Source of the DNA: Streptomyces spinoverrucosus
GTDB taxonomy: Bacteria; Actinomycetota; Actinomycetes; Streptomycetales; Streptomycetaceae
Length of the DNA stretch: 64,000 nt
Direction: 5' to 3'
Assembly: GCF_015712165.1 (NCBI RefSeq)
Contig: NZ_JADPZX010000001.1
Span: forward strand, 2,480,001 to 2,544,000
Every line of letters starts with the position of its first letter. Position 1 is the stretch's first letter. Positions 1 through 9,371 of the stretch are shown here, piece by piece. A program made the translations under genes and the position numbers. Under the pieces are notes generated by a model that worked only from the letters and a program-made list of their open reading frames with translations, was not told where the DNA came from and did no database searches.

Positions 1-252
1 CGGAGCGAAGGGCAGCCCGTCGGCGCCGATCTCGACACAGCCGCCCAGCGCGACGACGGCTCCCCTGCCGGCGGCCGCGGCGGCGAACTCCTCGACGAGC
101 CGGGTCTTTCCGACGCCGGCCTCACCGCCCACCAGCAACGCCTGCGGCTCGCCCGCTTCGGCACGGACGAGCGCGTCGTTCAGCGTGTCCAACTCCTCGG
201 CGCGGCCGACGAACACCGGACTGACGGACCTGGTCTCCACGCCCCCGAGCAT
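1..252 (-). CDS. LuxR-family ATPase transcriptional regulator, N-terminal fragment
   Basis: Only the first 84 codons are in the window; the gene continues past base 1. The ATG at 250-252 opens a frame reading MLGGVETRSVSPVFVGRAEE, followed by a Walker A motif GGEAGVGKTR about 45 residues in. An 'FVGRxxEL' opening followed directly by a P-loop is typical of large actinobacterial LuxR regulators with an N-terminal AAA/STAND ATPase and a C-terminal helix-turn-helix. The HTH cannot be seen here, so LuxR membership is inferred from the N-terminus. The gene is transcribed leftward and has no close upstream partner; a gap of 86 bp separates it from the next minus-strand gene. Confidence 0.8.
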   Translation of the reverse strand, partial: MLGGVETRSVSPVFVGRAEELDTLNDALVRAEAGEPQALLVGGEAGVGKTRLVEEFAAAAAGRGAVVALGGCVEIGADGLPFAP

Positions 253-338
253 CGCACGGGGGTCTGACAACGCGGCACCGGTTTTCCGGAGGGTCGCAGG
301 GCGGCGCCCGCGCACGGCCACCCTTCCGTCCCCCGGCG

Positions 339-524
339 CTACGCGGGCCGCGGGAACCGCCGCCGCCGTGGTCGGTGGCTGTGCTCCTCGCTCTCCTTGG
401 AGCGTTCGGCGGCCTCGCGCCGCGCGGCACGCCCGCGCCGTACGGACTCGCTTACCAGCCGCTCGTGTTCGGCCCGGCGGATCAGCTCGGCGGAACGCAT
501 CTGCTGGAGCTCGTACTGGTACAT
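339..524 (-). CDS. small arginine-rich hypothetical protein
   Basis: This is a 61-residue basic protein beginning MYQYELQQMRSAELIRRAEH and ending in an Arg/Pro-rich tail. I chose the ATG at 524 because GGGGGAGACGAG lies just upstream; an in-frame ATG at 557 sits inside a hairpin and has no binding site. The helical Arg/Glu/Ala pattern (residues 8-45) could form an amphipathic helix. There is no signal peptide or membrane segment. Short proteins of this composition are common in Streptomyces, but I know no function for them. Confidence 0.6.
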   Translation of the reverse strand: MYQYELQQMRSAELIRRAEHERLVSESVRRGRAARREAAERSKESEEHSHRPRRRRFPRPA

Positions 525-552
525 CTCGTCTCCCCCGTGAGAGGTCGGTTCC

Positions 553-573
553 GGCATCGCTCGCTGCGATGCC
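553..573. terminator. hairpin, 8-bp stem
   Basis: GGCATCGC (553-560) pairs with GCGATGCC (566-573) around a 5-nt loop. It lies between two minus-strand genes, 91 bp past the stop of the upstream one. No U-tract is visible, which is common for high-GC terminators. Confidence 0.4.
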
Positions 574-605
574 TCAACCTTCGTCTCCCAGGCGGCCCCA
601 CCACA

Positions 606-629
606 TCGGAAGAGTTCCGCATCTTCCGA
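606..629 (-). terminator. hairpin downstream of the 664-1230 membrane protein gene
   Basis: TCGGAAGA (606-613) and TCTTCCGA (622-629) form a perfect 8-bp stem with an 8-nt loop, 35 bp past the stop codon of the minus-strand gene ending at 664. Together with the hairpin at 553-573 it probably ends that transcript. Confidence 0.5.
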
Positions 630-663
630 CGGGGCGGGGCCTTAGATGTACGTCGTGGGGGCC

Positions 664-1230
664 TTAGCTCGTCGACGGCAGCCCGAGCAGGATGCCGGTG
701 TACTTGAGGACGGCCAGGAACAGGCCGATCACGCCCAGGGAGACACCGGCCCAGGCGACCGACTTGATCCACGGCGCCTGCGGCTTTCCGGGGGCGCCGA
801 ACGCGGGGCGGGCCAGGACCACGACGGCGACGATCAGCGCGGCCAGCGCGAACACGCCGGCCCACAGGGCGTTGGCGGCCCAGGCGTCGCCGTAGCCCTC
901 CTTGACCATCGTGGCGACGCTGGAGGTCTGCGAGGTCTGCAGCTGGCCGATCAGCGACTCGCGCGCGGAGGCCACGGTGCCGACCCAGCTGCCGGTGAGC
1001 GAGACGATGCCGAGCGCGGCGGAGACGACGGCGCCGGCGCCCTGGCCGACCCCGGTGGGGCCGCTCTCCTCCGCCACGGACGCTTCGGGCTGCTCGTCAC
1101 CGTCCTGGATGCCGGTGTCAGCCTCGGTAGCGGTGCCGTCCGCCGCTTCCCCGACCCGGTCCTCGTCGGCCTTGGCCTCGGTCTCGGCGCCGGTCTCGGC
1201 GGGCGTCTCGTCCACAGTCTTGGTTCCCAT
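664..1230 (-). CDS. acidic-tailed integral membrane protein, unknown function
   Basis: The protein has 188 residues from the ATG at 1230 (MGTKTVDETPAETGAE). Residues 1-60 are a Glu/Asp/Ala-rich, low-complexity cytoplasmic tail. Three hydrophobic segments follow: AVVSAALGIVSLTGSWVG, WAGVFALAALIVAVVVLA and AWAGVSLGVIGLFLAVL. The middle region resembles small actinobacterial integral membrane proteins with no assigned role. The gene stands alone on the minus strand, 35 bp downstream of the GNAT gene, and is followed by hairpins. It has the same plan (acidic tail plus membrane helices) as the protein at 4271-4681, although I see no alignable sequence. Confidence 0.7.
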   Translation of the reverse strand: MGTKTVDETPAETGAETEAKADEDRVGEAADGTATEADTGIQDGDEQPEASVAEESGPTGVGQGAGAVVSAALGIVSLTGSWVGTVASARESLIGQLQTSQTSSVATMVKEGYGDAWAANALWAGVFALAALIVAVVVLARPAFGAPGKPQAPWIKSVAWAGVSLGVIGLFLAVLKYTGILLGLPSTS

Positions 1231-1265
1231 GCCCCGCACCGTACGGACGGAGTCTGAGAGGTTCC

Positions 1266-1841
1266 TTAATGATCGTTGTGAGCGCCACGCGCGCGTGCCC
1301 GCGCCCACTCCGGCGCCAGCACCGCCCAGATCTCGTAGTCCTGCCGCACGCCCCGCCAGGGATAGCTCTCGCGCAGCACGCCCTCCCGGGTCATGCCCAG
1401 CCGGCGTGCCACGTTGATGCTGGCCGTGTTGTCGGACGCCGCGTGCCACTCCACCCGGTGCATACCGCGCTCGTCGAACGCCCAGTCGATCAGGACGCGG
1501 GACGCGCGCGTGATGAGGCCGCGTCCGGTGGCCGCCGGTTCCAGCCAGCAGCCGAGCTCGCAGACCCCGGTGGCGGCGTCGAAGACGCGGAAGAGGACAC
1601 CGCCGACAAGCTTGCCGTCCAGCCAGACGCCGTGCAGGAAGCCGCTGTCGGTGGCGCGCTTGTCGGCGTAGGACTGGAGCAGGGCCCGGGCGGAGTCGAG
1701 GTCGGTGGCCTTGGATCCGAACGGGATGTGCCGGGTGATGAAGTCCCGCCCCCGGTCGAGGTGGGCGAGGAACTCCTCGGCGTGCCAGGGCTCCAGGGGT
1801 CGCAGCCGCGCTCCGTCGTCACCCAGGGATATCGCGTACAT
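1266..1841 (-). CDS. GNAT family N-acetyltransferase (RimJ/RimL-like)
   Basis: This 191-residue protein begins MYAISLGDDGARLRPLEPWH from an ATG preceded by GGAGAAGGAGCGG. The sequence follows the RimJ/RimL subfamily of acetyl-CoA-dependent N-acetyltransferases: an early 'LRPLEPWHAEEF' strand-helix, the acetyl-CoA loop region around 'ATGRGLITRASRVLIDWAF', and a C-terminal 'HRVEWHAASDNTASINVARRLGMTREGVLRE' segment in which Asn and the RLGM helix are typical. Expected substrates are ribosomal protein or peptide N-termini, or small amines; the sequence does not decide. The start codon lies 23 bp inside the 3' end of the MMPL gene, so the two are probably co-transcribed. Confidence 0.85.
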   Translation of the reverse strand: MYAISLGDDGARLRPLEPWHAEEFLAHLDRGRDFITRHIPFGSKATDLDSARALLQSYADKRATDSGFLHGVWLDGKLVGGVLFRVFDAATGVCELGCWLEPAATGRGLITRASRVLIDWAFDERGMHRVEWHAASDNTASINVARRLGMTREGVLRESYPWRGVRQDYEIWAVLAPEWARARARGAHNDH

Positions 1842-4077
1842 CCGAACCCCGCTCCTTCTCCAGTACGTCCACGACGTCGGTGAGCTTCTCACGTTCGGCG
1901 TCGACGTCCGCGAGCTTTTTCTGCTCGGCGCGGGACTCGGGCGGCTCGATGCTGATCCGGGGCAGGTACCGGTCCAGCCAGCGGGGCAGCCACCAGTTGG
2001 CGCCGCCGAGCAGATGCATGAGGGCGGGCACCAGCAGCGTACGGAGCACGAAGGCGTCCAGGGCGACGGCGGCGGCGAGCGCGATGCCGAACATGGCGAT
2101 CACACGGTCGCCGCTGAGCACGAAGGCGAGGAAGACCGAGATCATGATGACCGCGGCGGAGTTGATCACCCGGCTGGTCTCGGCGAGGCCGACCCGGACG
2201 GCGCGCCGGTTGTCGCCGGTCTCCAGCCACTCCTCGTACATGCGGCTGACCAGGAAGACCTGGTAGTCCATGGAGAGCCCGAAGAGCACCGACACCATGA
2301 TCACGGGGAGGAACGGCTCGATCGGGCCGGCCCGGCCGAGGCCGAGCAGTTCGCTCCCCCAGCCCCACTGGAAGATCGTGACGACCACCCCGAACGAGGC
2401 GGCGACGGCGGCGACGTTCATCGCGGCGGCCTTCAGCGGGATGCCGACGGACCGGAAGGCGAGCAGCAGCAGCACACAGCCGAGCCCGATGACCACGCCG
2501 ACGAACAGCGGCAACTTGTCGACGATCACCTCGGCGAAGTCGTCGTAGGCGGCCGTGACCCCGCCGACGCGCACGTCGAGCGAGGTGCCGGCCTCGGCGC
2601 GCGGCAGCACCTCGGTGCGCAGCCGGTCGACGAGGGCACTGGTGCTCGCCGACTGCGGGGGCGACTCGGGTACGACGGTGAGGTAGGCGGTGTGGCCGCC
2701 GGAGTCGTACGTCACCGGTGTCACGGCGGCTACGCCCTCGGTGGCGCGCAGGCTGCTGCCGAGGCTGTCGACGGCGAGCCGGTCCTCGGCGCCGTGGATC
2801 TCGGTGACCAGGGTGAGGGGTCCGTTGACGCCGGGGCCGAAGCCGTCGGCGAGGAGGTCGTAGGCCTTCCTGGTGGTCGTCGACTCGGGGTTGTTGCCCT
2901 GGTCGGAGGTGCCGAGGCGGAGCGTGAGGGTGGGCAGGGCGAGCAGCGTGATGACGGCGAGGGCGACGGCGCCGAGCTTCTTGGGGTGCCGTTCGACGAA
3001 GGCGGACCAGCGGGCGGCGAACCCGGTGGGCAGCTCGGGTTCGGGGCCGTGCTCGTCCAGTCGGCGGCGTTCGCGGCGGCTGAGCGCGCGCATGCCGATG
3101 AAGGACAGCAGGGCGGGCAGCAGGGTCACGGAGGCGGCGACGGTGAGTACGACCGTCAACGAGGCCGCGATGGCGACGCCGTTGAGGAAGCCGAGCTGGA
3201 GTATCAGCATCCCCAGCAGCGCGATGCAAACGGTCGCACCCGCGAACACCACCGCACGTCCCGTGGTGGCGACGGCCGTTGCGGCCGCCTCGGTGACGTC
3301 CAGGCCGCGTTTCAGGCCGCGCCGGTGCCGGGTGACGATGAACAGCGCGTAGTCGATGCCGACGCCGAGCCCGATCAGCATGCCCAGCATGGGCGCGAAG
3401 TCGGCGACGGTCATGGCGTGCCCGAGCAGCACGATCCCGGCGTACGCGGTGCCGACGCCGACCAGTGCGGTGGCGATGGGCAGCAGGGACGCGGCGAGCG
3501 AGCCGAAGGCGAGGAACAGCACGACGGCGGCGACCACCACGCCGACGATCTCGGCGAGATGCCCGCCGGACGGGTCGGTGAGGCCGATCGCGGTGCCGCC
3601 CAGCTCCACCTGGAGCCCGTCGGCCTCGGCGTCCTTGGCCCTGTCCACGACGGCCCGCGCCTCGGACTCGTCGATGTCCTGGGACTGTTCGCGGAAGGCG
3701 ACGGTGGCGTAGGCGGTACGGCCGTCCTCGCTGATCTGGCCCGCGCCCTGACCGTCGTACGGGCTCACCACGGTGGCCACGCCGGGCAGTTGGGCGACGG
3801 CGTGCAGGGTGCGGGTCATCGTCTGTTCGACGTCGGCGGCTCGGACCGAGCCGGTCTCGGTGTGCCAGACGACCGTGCCCGCGGCGCCGCCCAGGTCCGG
3901 GAAGCCCTCCTTCAGCAGTTGACCGGCCCGGCCCGACTCGGTGCCCGGGACCTGGTAGTCGTTCGAGTACGCCGTGCCGGTCGCGGCGGCGGCAGCGGTC
4001 ACCCCGCCGAAGGCAAGGAGCCACAGGAGAACGGCGACCAAGCGGTTCCGAACACACCAACGGGCGAGGGCTGCCAC
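1819..4077 (-). CDS. MMPL/RND family transporter
   Basis: The protein has 752 residues. I chose the GTG at 4077 (VAALARWCVRNRLVAVLLWL) because GGGAG lies 7 nt upstream; frames opening further upstream have no binding site. The layout is the classic MMPL one: TM1, a large extracytoplasmic loop, five more helices ending in the 'LIGLGVGIDYALFIVTRHRRGL' motif, then a duplicated half with 'FGLSMDYQVFLVSRMYEEWLETGD'. The Asp-Tyr pairs in the two GxxxDY motifs are the proton-relay residues known in mycobacterial MmpL3-type proteins. It should be a proton-driven exporter of lipids or hydrophobic drugs in the cytoplasmic membrane; the substrate is not predictable. It overlaps the GNAT gene downstream. 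Confidence 0.92.
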   Translation of the reverse strand: MAALARWCVRNRLVAVLLWLLAFGGVTAAAAATGTAYSNDYQVPGTESGRAGQLLKEGFPDLGGAAGTVVWHTETGSVRAADVEQTMTRTLHAVAQLPGVATVVSPYDGQGAGQISEDGRTAYATVAFREQSQDIDESEARAVVDRAKDAEADGLQVELGGTAIGLTDPSGGHLAEIVGVVVAAVVLFLAFGSLAASLLPIATALVGVGTAYAGIVLLGHAMTVADFAPMLGMLIGLGVGIDYALFIVTRHRRGLKRGLDVTEAAATAVATTGRAVVFAGATVCIALLGMLILQLGFLNGVAIAASLTVVLTVAASVTLLPALLSFIGMRALSRRERRRLDEHGPEPELPTGFAARWSAFVERHPKKLGAVALAVITLLALPTLTLRLGTSDQGNNPESTTTRKAYDLLADGFGPGVNGPLTLVTEIHGAEDRLAVDSLGSSLRATEGVAAVTPVTYDSGGHTAYLTVVPESPPQSASTSALVDRLRTEVLPRAEAGTSLDVRVGGVTAAYDDFAEVIVDKLPLFVGVVIGLGCVLLLLAFRSVGIPLKAAAMNVAAVAASFGVVVTIFQWGWGSELLGLGRAGPIEPFLPVIMVSVLFGLSMDYQVFLVSRMYEEWLETGDNRRAVRVGLAETSRVINSAAVIMISVFLAFVLSGDRVIAMFGIALAAAVALDAFVLRTLLVPALMHLLGGANWWLPRWLDRYLPRISIEPPESRAEQKKLADVDAEREKLTDVVDVLEKERGSDVRDIPG

Positions 4078-4270
4078 GAACGTGCTCCCAGGATATGACT
4101 TGTGGATCTTTGACCGGGAACAGTCGTCCATGGTCTGAACGGCCCGCAAAGAACGCATGAGCAATGCACAGCCACTCTTACAGGGAGAAATGATCGTTTG
4201 GTTGTTTCGTGGGTTTATTCACAGGAGTGGGAGGCAGCTCACAGGACAATCGGGTGAACTCTGTCGACCG
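4078..4270. other. intergenic region upstream of the MMPL gene, relatively AT-rich
   Basis: This 193-bp gap contains the lowest-GC patch of this part of the window (around 4180-4230). It should carry the MMPL promoter reading leftward. I could not recognise a convincing -35/-10 pair or operator dyad. Confidence 0.4.
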
Positions 4271-4681
4271 TCAGTCGAACTGGTCTCCGAACGCCATCAC
4301 CATGACCCCGCCCACCAGCAACCACAGCGCCCGCCGGGTGCGCCCCCGCGACCCGAGAACCGCCGCACCCGCGCAGACGGCCGCGCCGAGGGCGTAGGCG
4401 GCCGCTACGAGCGCCGGTGCGCCGTCCGTGGCACGCAGCACGGACGCGGCCAGCCCCGCGAACGCCAGCAGGCCACCGGTCCCGGCGGCGGCCCAACGGG
4501 CCCGCCGCGCCTCCTGCACCGGATCATCGGCGTCCTCGACCGCATCTCCGCCCGCGTCCTCTACCGCGTTTTCGCCCTCGACCGCGTCTTCGCCCGCGCT
4601 CTCAACTGCGACTTCGCCCGCGACCTCGTCCCCCGTCTCGGCTATCTCGGAGGGCGTCTCGGAATCAGCGCGTCCACTCAT
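4271..4681 (-). CDS. small membrane protein with acidic N-terminal tail
   Basis: The protein has 136 residues. Residues 1-55 are Glu/Asp/Ala/Val-rich with repeated 'E-DAVE/GEDAVE' units. They are followed by a basic segment (RRAR), then three hydrophobic stretches (GTGGLLAFAGLAASVL, LVAAAYALGAAVCAGAAVLG, ALWLLVGGVMVMAFG). It probably sits in the cytoplasmic membrane with the acidic tail inside. I recognise no family. It is a lone minus-strand gene; a divergent methyltransferase begins 75 bp away, so the gap holds divergent promoters. Confidence 0.65.
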   Translation of the reverse strand: MSGRADSETPSEIAETGDEVAGEVAVESAGEDAVEGENAVEDAGGDAVEDADDPVQEARRARWAAAGTGGLLAFAGLAASVLRATDGAPALVAAAYALGAAVCAGAAVLGSRGRTRRALWLLVGGVMVMAFGDQFD

Positions 4682-4756
4682 GGCGCGCGAGCGTAGCGCC
4701 TCCCAGTGAGAATTCGGATGCGACCCCCGCCCACCGCCTGCTAATCAGAGTCCCCT

Positions 4757-5536
4757 ATGCCTGATCTCACCGAGCGACTTACCGACAAGCGCTATCCGCG
4801 CAGCAGCCAGTACGACCCGCGCTGGGTCATCGACCACCAGATGGGCCCGCACCCCCTGTGGCTGCTGGAGTGGCTGGCCCCCGCACTCGGCCTCGATTCC
4901 CTGCCCCCACGCGCGCGCGTGCTCGACCTCGGCTGCGGCCGCGCGCTCACTTCGGTATTCCTCGCACGGGAGTACGACGTCCAGGTCACCGCCGCCGACC
5001 TGTGGATCAAGCCCGACGAGAACGCCGAGCGGCTCGCCGCGGCCGGCGTCGCCGACCGGGTGCTGCCGGTGCACGCCGAGGCGCACGACCTGCCGTTCGG
5101 CGAGGGCATCTTCGACGCGATCGTGTCCATCGACGCCTACCACTACTTCGGCACCGACGACCTGTATCTGCCCACGGTCACCCGGCTGCTCAAGCCCGGC
5201 GGGCGGATCGGGGTCGTCGTACCGGCGCTGCGGGAGGAGCCGGAGGGCACCGAGCCGCCGGAGCACCTCAAGCCGTTCTGGGAGCCCGCGTTCTGGTCGT
5301 TGCACTCCCCCGCCTGGTGGCACCGCCACTGGATCCGCAGCGGGGCCGTGACGGTCGAGGCCGCCGACTGGCAGCCGGACGGCTGGCGGGACTGGCTGCG
5401 CTGGACCGAGGTGTGCGCCGAGGAGAGCCCGGACGAGTTCATGGCGGGCATGGCGCGACGCGAGGTGGACATGCTGCGCGCGGACGCGGGGCGCGCGCTG
5501 GGCTTCGTAGGACTGGTGGGGCAGCGCACGTCATGA
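4757..5536 (+). CDS. class I SAM-dependent methyltransferase
   Basis: The protein has 259 residues. SAM-binding motif I is VLDLGCGRALTS (about residue 55), followed by an acidic residue at the end of strand 2 (VTAADLW). Later motifs include FDAIVSIDAYHYFGTDDLYL and LLKPGGRIGVVVPAL. The order and spacing fit the Methyltransf_11/25 superfamily. 'SSQYDPRWVIDHQMGPHPLWLLEWL' at the N-terminus is characteristic of a conserved actinobacterial group related to small-molecule methyltransferases; I cannot name the acceptor. The start is the ATG at 4757, without a strong Shine-Dalgarno sequence. It is a single-gene unit closed by the long dyad at 5536-5583. Confidence 0.85.
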   Translation: MPDLTERLTDKRYPRSSQYDPRWVIDHQMGPHPLWLLEWLAPALGLDSLPPRARVLDLGCGRALTSVFLAREYDVQVTAADLWIKPDENAERLAAAGVADRVLPVHAEAHDLPFGEGIFDAIVSIDAYHYFGTDDLYLPTVTRLLKPGGRIGVVVPALREEPEGTEPPEHLKPFWEPAFWSLHSPAWWHRHWIRSGAVTVEAADWQPDGWRDWLRWTEVCAEESPDEFMAGMARREVDMLRADAGRALGFVGLVGQRTS

Positions 5537-5583
5537 CACACCAATGGGGGTGCATCGGCCTCGATGCACCCCCATTGGTGTGT
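5536..5583. terminator. bidirectional terminator, 22-bp perfect stem
   Basis: The arms 5536-5557 and 5562-5583 are perfect inverted repeats around a 4-nt loop (gcct). The dyad begins at the last base of the methyltransferase stop codon and ends 11 bp before the stop of gatB, which comes from the other side. A long perfect hairpin between convergent genes is best explained as a shared transcription terminator. Confidence 0.85.
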
Positions 5584-5594
5584 TGCTCGGCGGC

Positions 5595-7109
5595 TCAGCC
5601 CTCGCTGACGCCCAGCTTCTGAAGGATCAGCTCCTTGACGCGGGCCGCGTCGGCCTGCCCCCGGGTCGCCTTCATGACCGCGCCGACGAGGGCGCCCGCC
5701 GCGGCCACCTTGCCGCCGCGGATCTTGTCGGCGATGGCCGGGTTGCCGGCGATGGCCTCGTCGACGGCCGTGCCGAGCGCGCCCTCGTCGGAGACGACCT
5801 TCAGGCCGCGCCTGTCGACGACCTCGTCCGGGGTGCCCTCGCCCGCGAGGACGCCCTCGATGACCTGACGGGCCAGCTTGTCGTTCAGGTCGCCCTTCGA
5901 GACCAGATCGGAGACCCGGGCGACCTGGGCCGGCGTGATGGCCAGCTCGTCGAGCGCCTTGCCCGACTCGTTGGCGCTGCGGGCCAGTTCACCCATCCAC
6001 CACTTGCGGGCGGAGGTCGCGTCGGCACCGGCGTCGATGGTGGCGACGATCGGGTCCAGGGCACCGGCGTTGAGGATCGCCTGCATGTCCGTGGCGGAGA
6101 TGCCCCACTCCTCGCGGAGCCGGTTGCGACGCACCAGCGGCAGCTCCGGCAGCGAGGCGCGGATCTCCTCGACCCACTCACGGGCCGGGGCCACCGGCAC
6201 CAGGTCCGGCTCGGGGAAGTACCGGTAGTCCTCGGCCTCCTCCTTCGTACGACCGGACGTCGTCGTGCCCGTGTCCTCGTGGAAGTGGCGGGTCTCCTGG
6301 ATCACCGTGCCGCCGTCGCCGAGGACGGCCGCGTGGCGCTGGATCTCGAAGCGCACCGCACGCTCCACGGAGCGCAGGGAGTTGACGTTCTTCGTCTCCG
6401 AGCGCGTGCCGAACTTGTCGGCGCCCTTGGGCATCAGCGACAGGTTCACGTCGCAGCGCATCTGGCCCATCTCCATACGGGCCTCGGAGACGCCGAGCGC
6501 ACGGATCAGCTCGCGCAGCTCACGGACGTACGCCTTCGCGACCTCGGGAGCGCGCTCGCCCGCGCCGACGATCGGCTTGGTGACGATCTCGATCAGCGGG
6601 ATACCGGCGCGGTTGTAGTCCAGCAGCGAGTGCGAGGCGCCGTGGATACGGCCGGTCGCGCCGCCCACGTGCGTGGACTTGCCGGTGTCCTCCTCCATGT
6701 GGGCGCGCTCGATCTCCACGCGGAAGGTCTCGCCGTCCTCCAGCTGGACGTCGAGGTAGCCGTTGAAGGCGATCGGCTCGTCGTACTGGGAGGTCTGGAA
6801 GTTCTTCGGCATGTCCGGATAGAAGTAGTTCTTCCGGGCGAAGCGGCACCACTCGGCGATCTCGCAGTTCAGCGCGAGGCCGATCCTGATGGCGGACTCG
6901 ACGCCGGTCCTGTTCATGACCGGGAGCGCGCCGGGCAGGCCGAGGCAGACGGGGCAGGTCTGGGTGTTCGGTTCGGCGCCGAGCGCGGTCGAACAGCCGC
7001 AGAACATCTTGGTCTTGGTGCCGAGTTCGACATGGACCTCAAGGCCCATGACGGGGTCGTACGACGCCAGCGCGTCCTCGTACGACACCAGGTCGGTCGT
7101 GGTGGTCAC
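5595..7109 (-). CDS. gatB: Asp-tRNA(Asn)/Glu-tRNA(Gln) amidotransferase subunit B
   Basis: The protein has 504 residues, the usual length for GatB. It begins GTG ACC ACC ACG, with GAGAGGG upstream. The family signature '[24 protein letters not shown]' is at the N-terminus. A Cys cluster ([13 protein letters not shown]) is followed by '[17 protein letters not shown]' and '[19 protein letters not shown]'; the C-terminal half carries the helical YqeY-like tRNA-binding tail. GatB phosphorylates the misacylated Glu-tRNA(Gln) or Asp-tRNA(Asn) and works with GatA, which supplies ammonia from glutamine. It is the last gene of the gatC-gatA-small protein-gatB cluster; 15 bp separate it from the small gene upstream. 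Confidence 0.98.
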   Translation of the reverse strand: MTTTTDLVSYEDALASYDPVMGLEVHVELGTKTKMFCGCSTALGAEPNTQTCPVCLGLPGALPVMNRTGVESAIRIGLALNCEIAEWCRFARKNYFYPDMPKNFQTSQYDEPIAFNGYLDVQLEDGETFRVEIERAHMEEDTGKSTHVGGATGRIHGASHSLLDYNRAGIPLIEIVTKPIVGAGERAPEVAKAYVRELRELIRALGVSEARMEMGQMRCDVNLSLMPKGADKFGTRSETKNVNSLRSVERAVRFEIQRHAAVLGDGGTVIQETRHFHEDTGTTTSGRTKEEAEDYRYFPEPDLVPVAPAREWVEEIRASLPELPLVRRNRLREEWGISATDMQAILNAGALDPIVATIDAGADATSARKWWMGELARSANESGKALDELAITPAQVARVSDLVSKGDLNDKLARQVIEGVLAGEGTPDEVVDRRGLKVVSDEGALGTAVDEAIAGNPAIADKIRGGKVAAAGALVGAVMKATRGQADAARVKELILQKLGVSEG

Positions 7110-7124
7110 GGTGAAACTTCCCTC

Positions 7125-7360
7125 TCAGCCCAGCAGGACGTCGTCGTCGCCCAGCCGCTTGAGCTCGCGGTAGAGCATGGCGAGGCCGGTGACGACGCCC
7201 GCGGCGGTGACGACGGCGTCGACGAGCCGCAGCGTGTCGTTCTCGGCGCGGGCCTTCTTGATCTGCTTGGCGACGCCGATCGCGCCGAACGCGGTGGCGG
7301 CCATGGACAGGTACGTACCGGACTTCGACTTCTTGAAGCCCTTGGCCTTGGTCAGTGCAC

Positions 7361-7364
<4 letters not shown>
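7125..7364 (-). CDS. small conserved membrane-associated protein between gatA and gatB
   Basis: The protein has 79 residues and starts at the GTG at 7364, with GGAGG 10 nt upstream. The GTG overlaps the gatA stop as GTGA, so translation is probably coupled. The N-terminus is basic ([17 protein letters not shown]), followed by two moderately hydrophobic segments ([17 protein letters not shown] and [26 protein letters not shown]). It is not a GatF/GatD-type subunit that I recognise. Its place inside the gat operon suggests co-expression with the amidotransferase, but no function is known to me. Confidence 0.75.
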
Positions 7365-8857
<1,493 letters not shown>

Positions 8858-8862
8858 GCGGA

Positions 8863-9159
8863 TTACTCCTCCCCCAGGATCTGCGGCACCTTGAAACGCT
8901 GCTGCTCCTGGGCCGGGGCGCCGGACAGCGCCTGCTCGGGGGTGAGCGACGGGCGGACCTCGTCCGGGCGCATGACGTTCGTCAGCGGGAGCGGGTGCGA
9001 GGTCGGCGGTACGTCTTGGTCGGCGACCTCGCTGACGCGGGCGACCGCGCCGATGATGTCGTCCAGCTGGCCGGCGAAGTGATCAAGCTCTTCGGGCTTC
9101 AGCTCCAGACGCGCCAGCCGGGCGAGGTGGGCGACCTCCTCGCGCGTGATGCCAGGCAT
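8863..9159 (-). CDS. gatC: Asp-tRNA(Asn)/Glu-tRNA(Gln) amidotransferase subunit C
   Basis: The protein has 98 residues, typical for GatC. The opening '[46 protein letters not shown]'-type helix pair and the conserved '[16 protein letters not shown]' segment are family hallmarks. GatC wraps around the GatA-GatB interface and stabilises the GatCAB complex. It is the promoter-proximal gene of the cluster; its promoter should lie in the 212-bp gap to 9371. Confidence 0.97.
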   Translation of the reverse strand: MPGITREEVAHLARLARLELKPEELDHFAGQLDDIIGAVARVSEVADQDVPPTSHPLPLTNVMRPDEVRPSLTPEQALSGAPAQEQQRFKVPQILGEE

Positions 9160-9371
9160 GCAGCGATCCTCTGGGGTGAGTGTGTGTGGTTTGGGCTCAA
9201 TCCTATGGGGCGGGGGGCTGTGCCCGTGAAACGGATATCGGTGACCTGCTGAGAGACATCGCGGCAGTGCCGTTCAAGGGGCGCGGGGCTGTGTTCCCTA
9301 TGCGGCTCCGCCGCGTGGGCGCGATCAACCACGACGGCGCGGCAGACGAAAGACGACACTCCCCGGAAAAT
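9160..9371. other. intergenic region upstream of gatC
   Basis: This 212-bp gap lies between gatC and the GGDEF-EAL gene, both on the minus strand. It contains a 'caaggggcgcggggctgtg' stretch of the kind found in many Streptomyces intergenic regions. I saw no convincing gene or promoter pair in it, although the gat operon promoter is expected here. Confidence 0.4.

Noticed and set aside
1705-4098. A 797-codon open frame on the plus strand opposite the MMPL gene
   Set aside because: It is an antisense shadow of high-GC coding sequence: Gly/Asp/His/Gln-rich low complexity with no domain, while the minus strand has a clear MMPL transporter.
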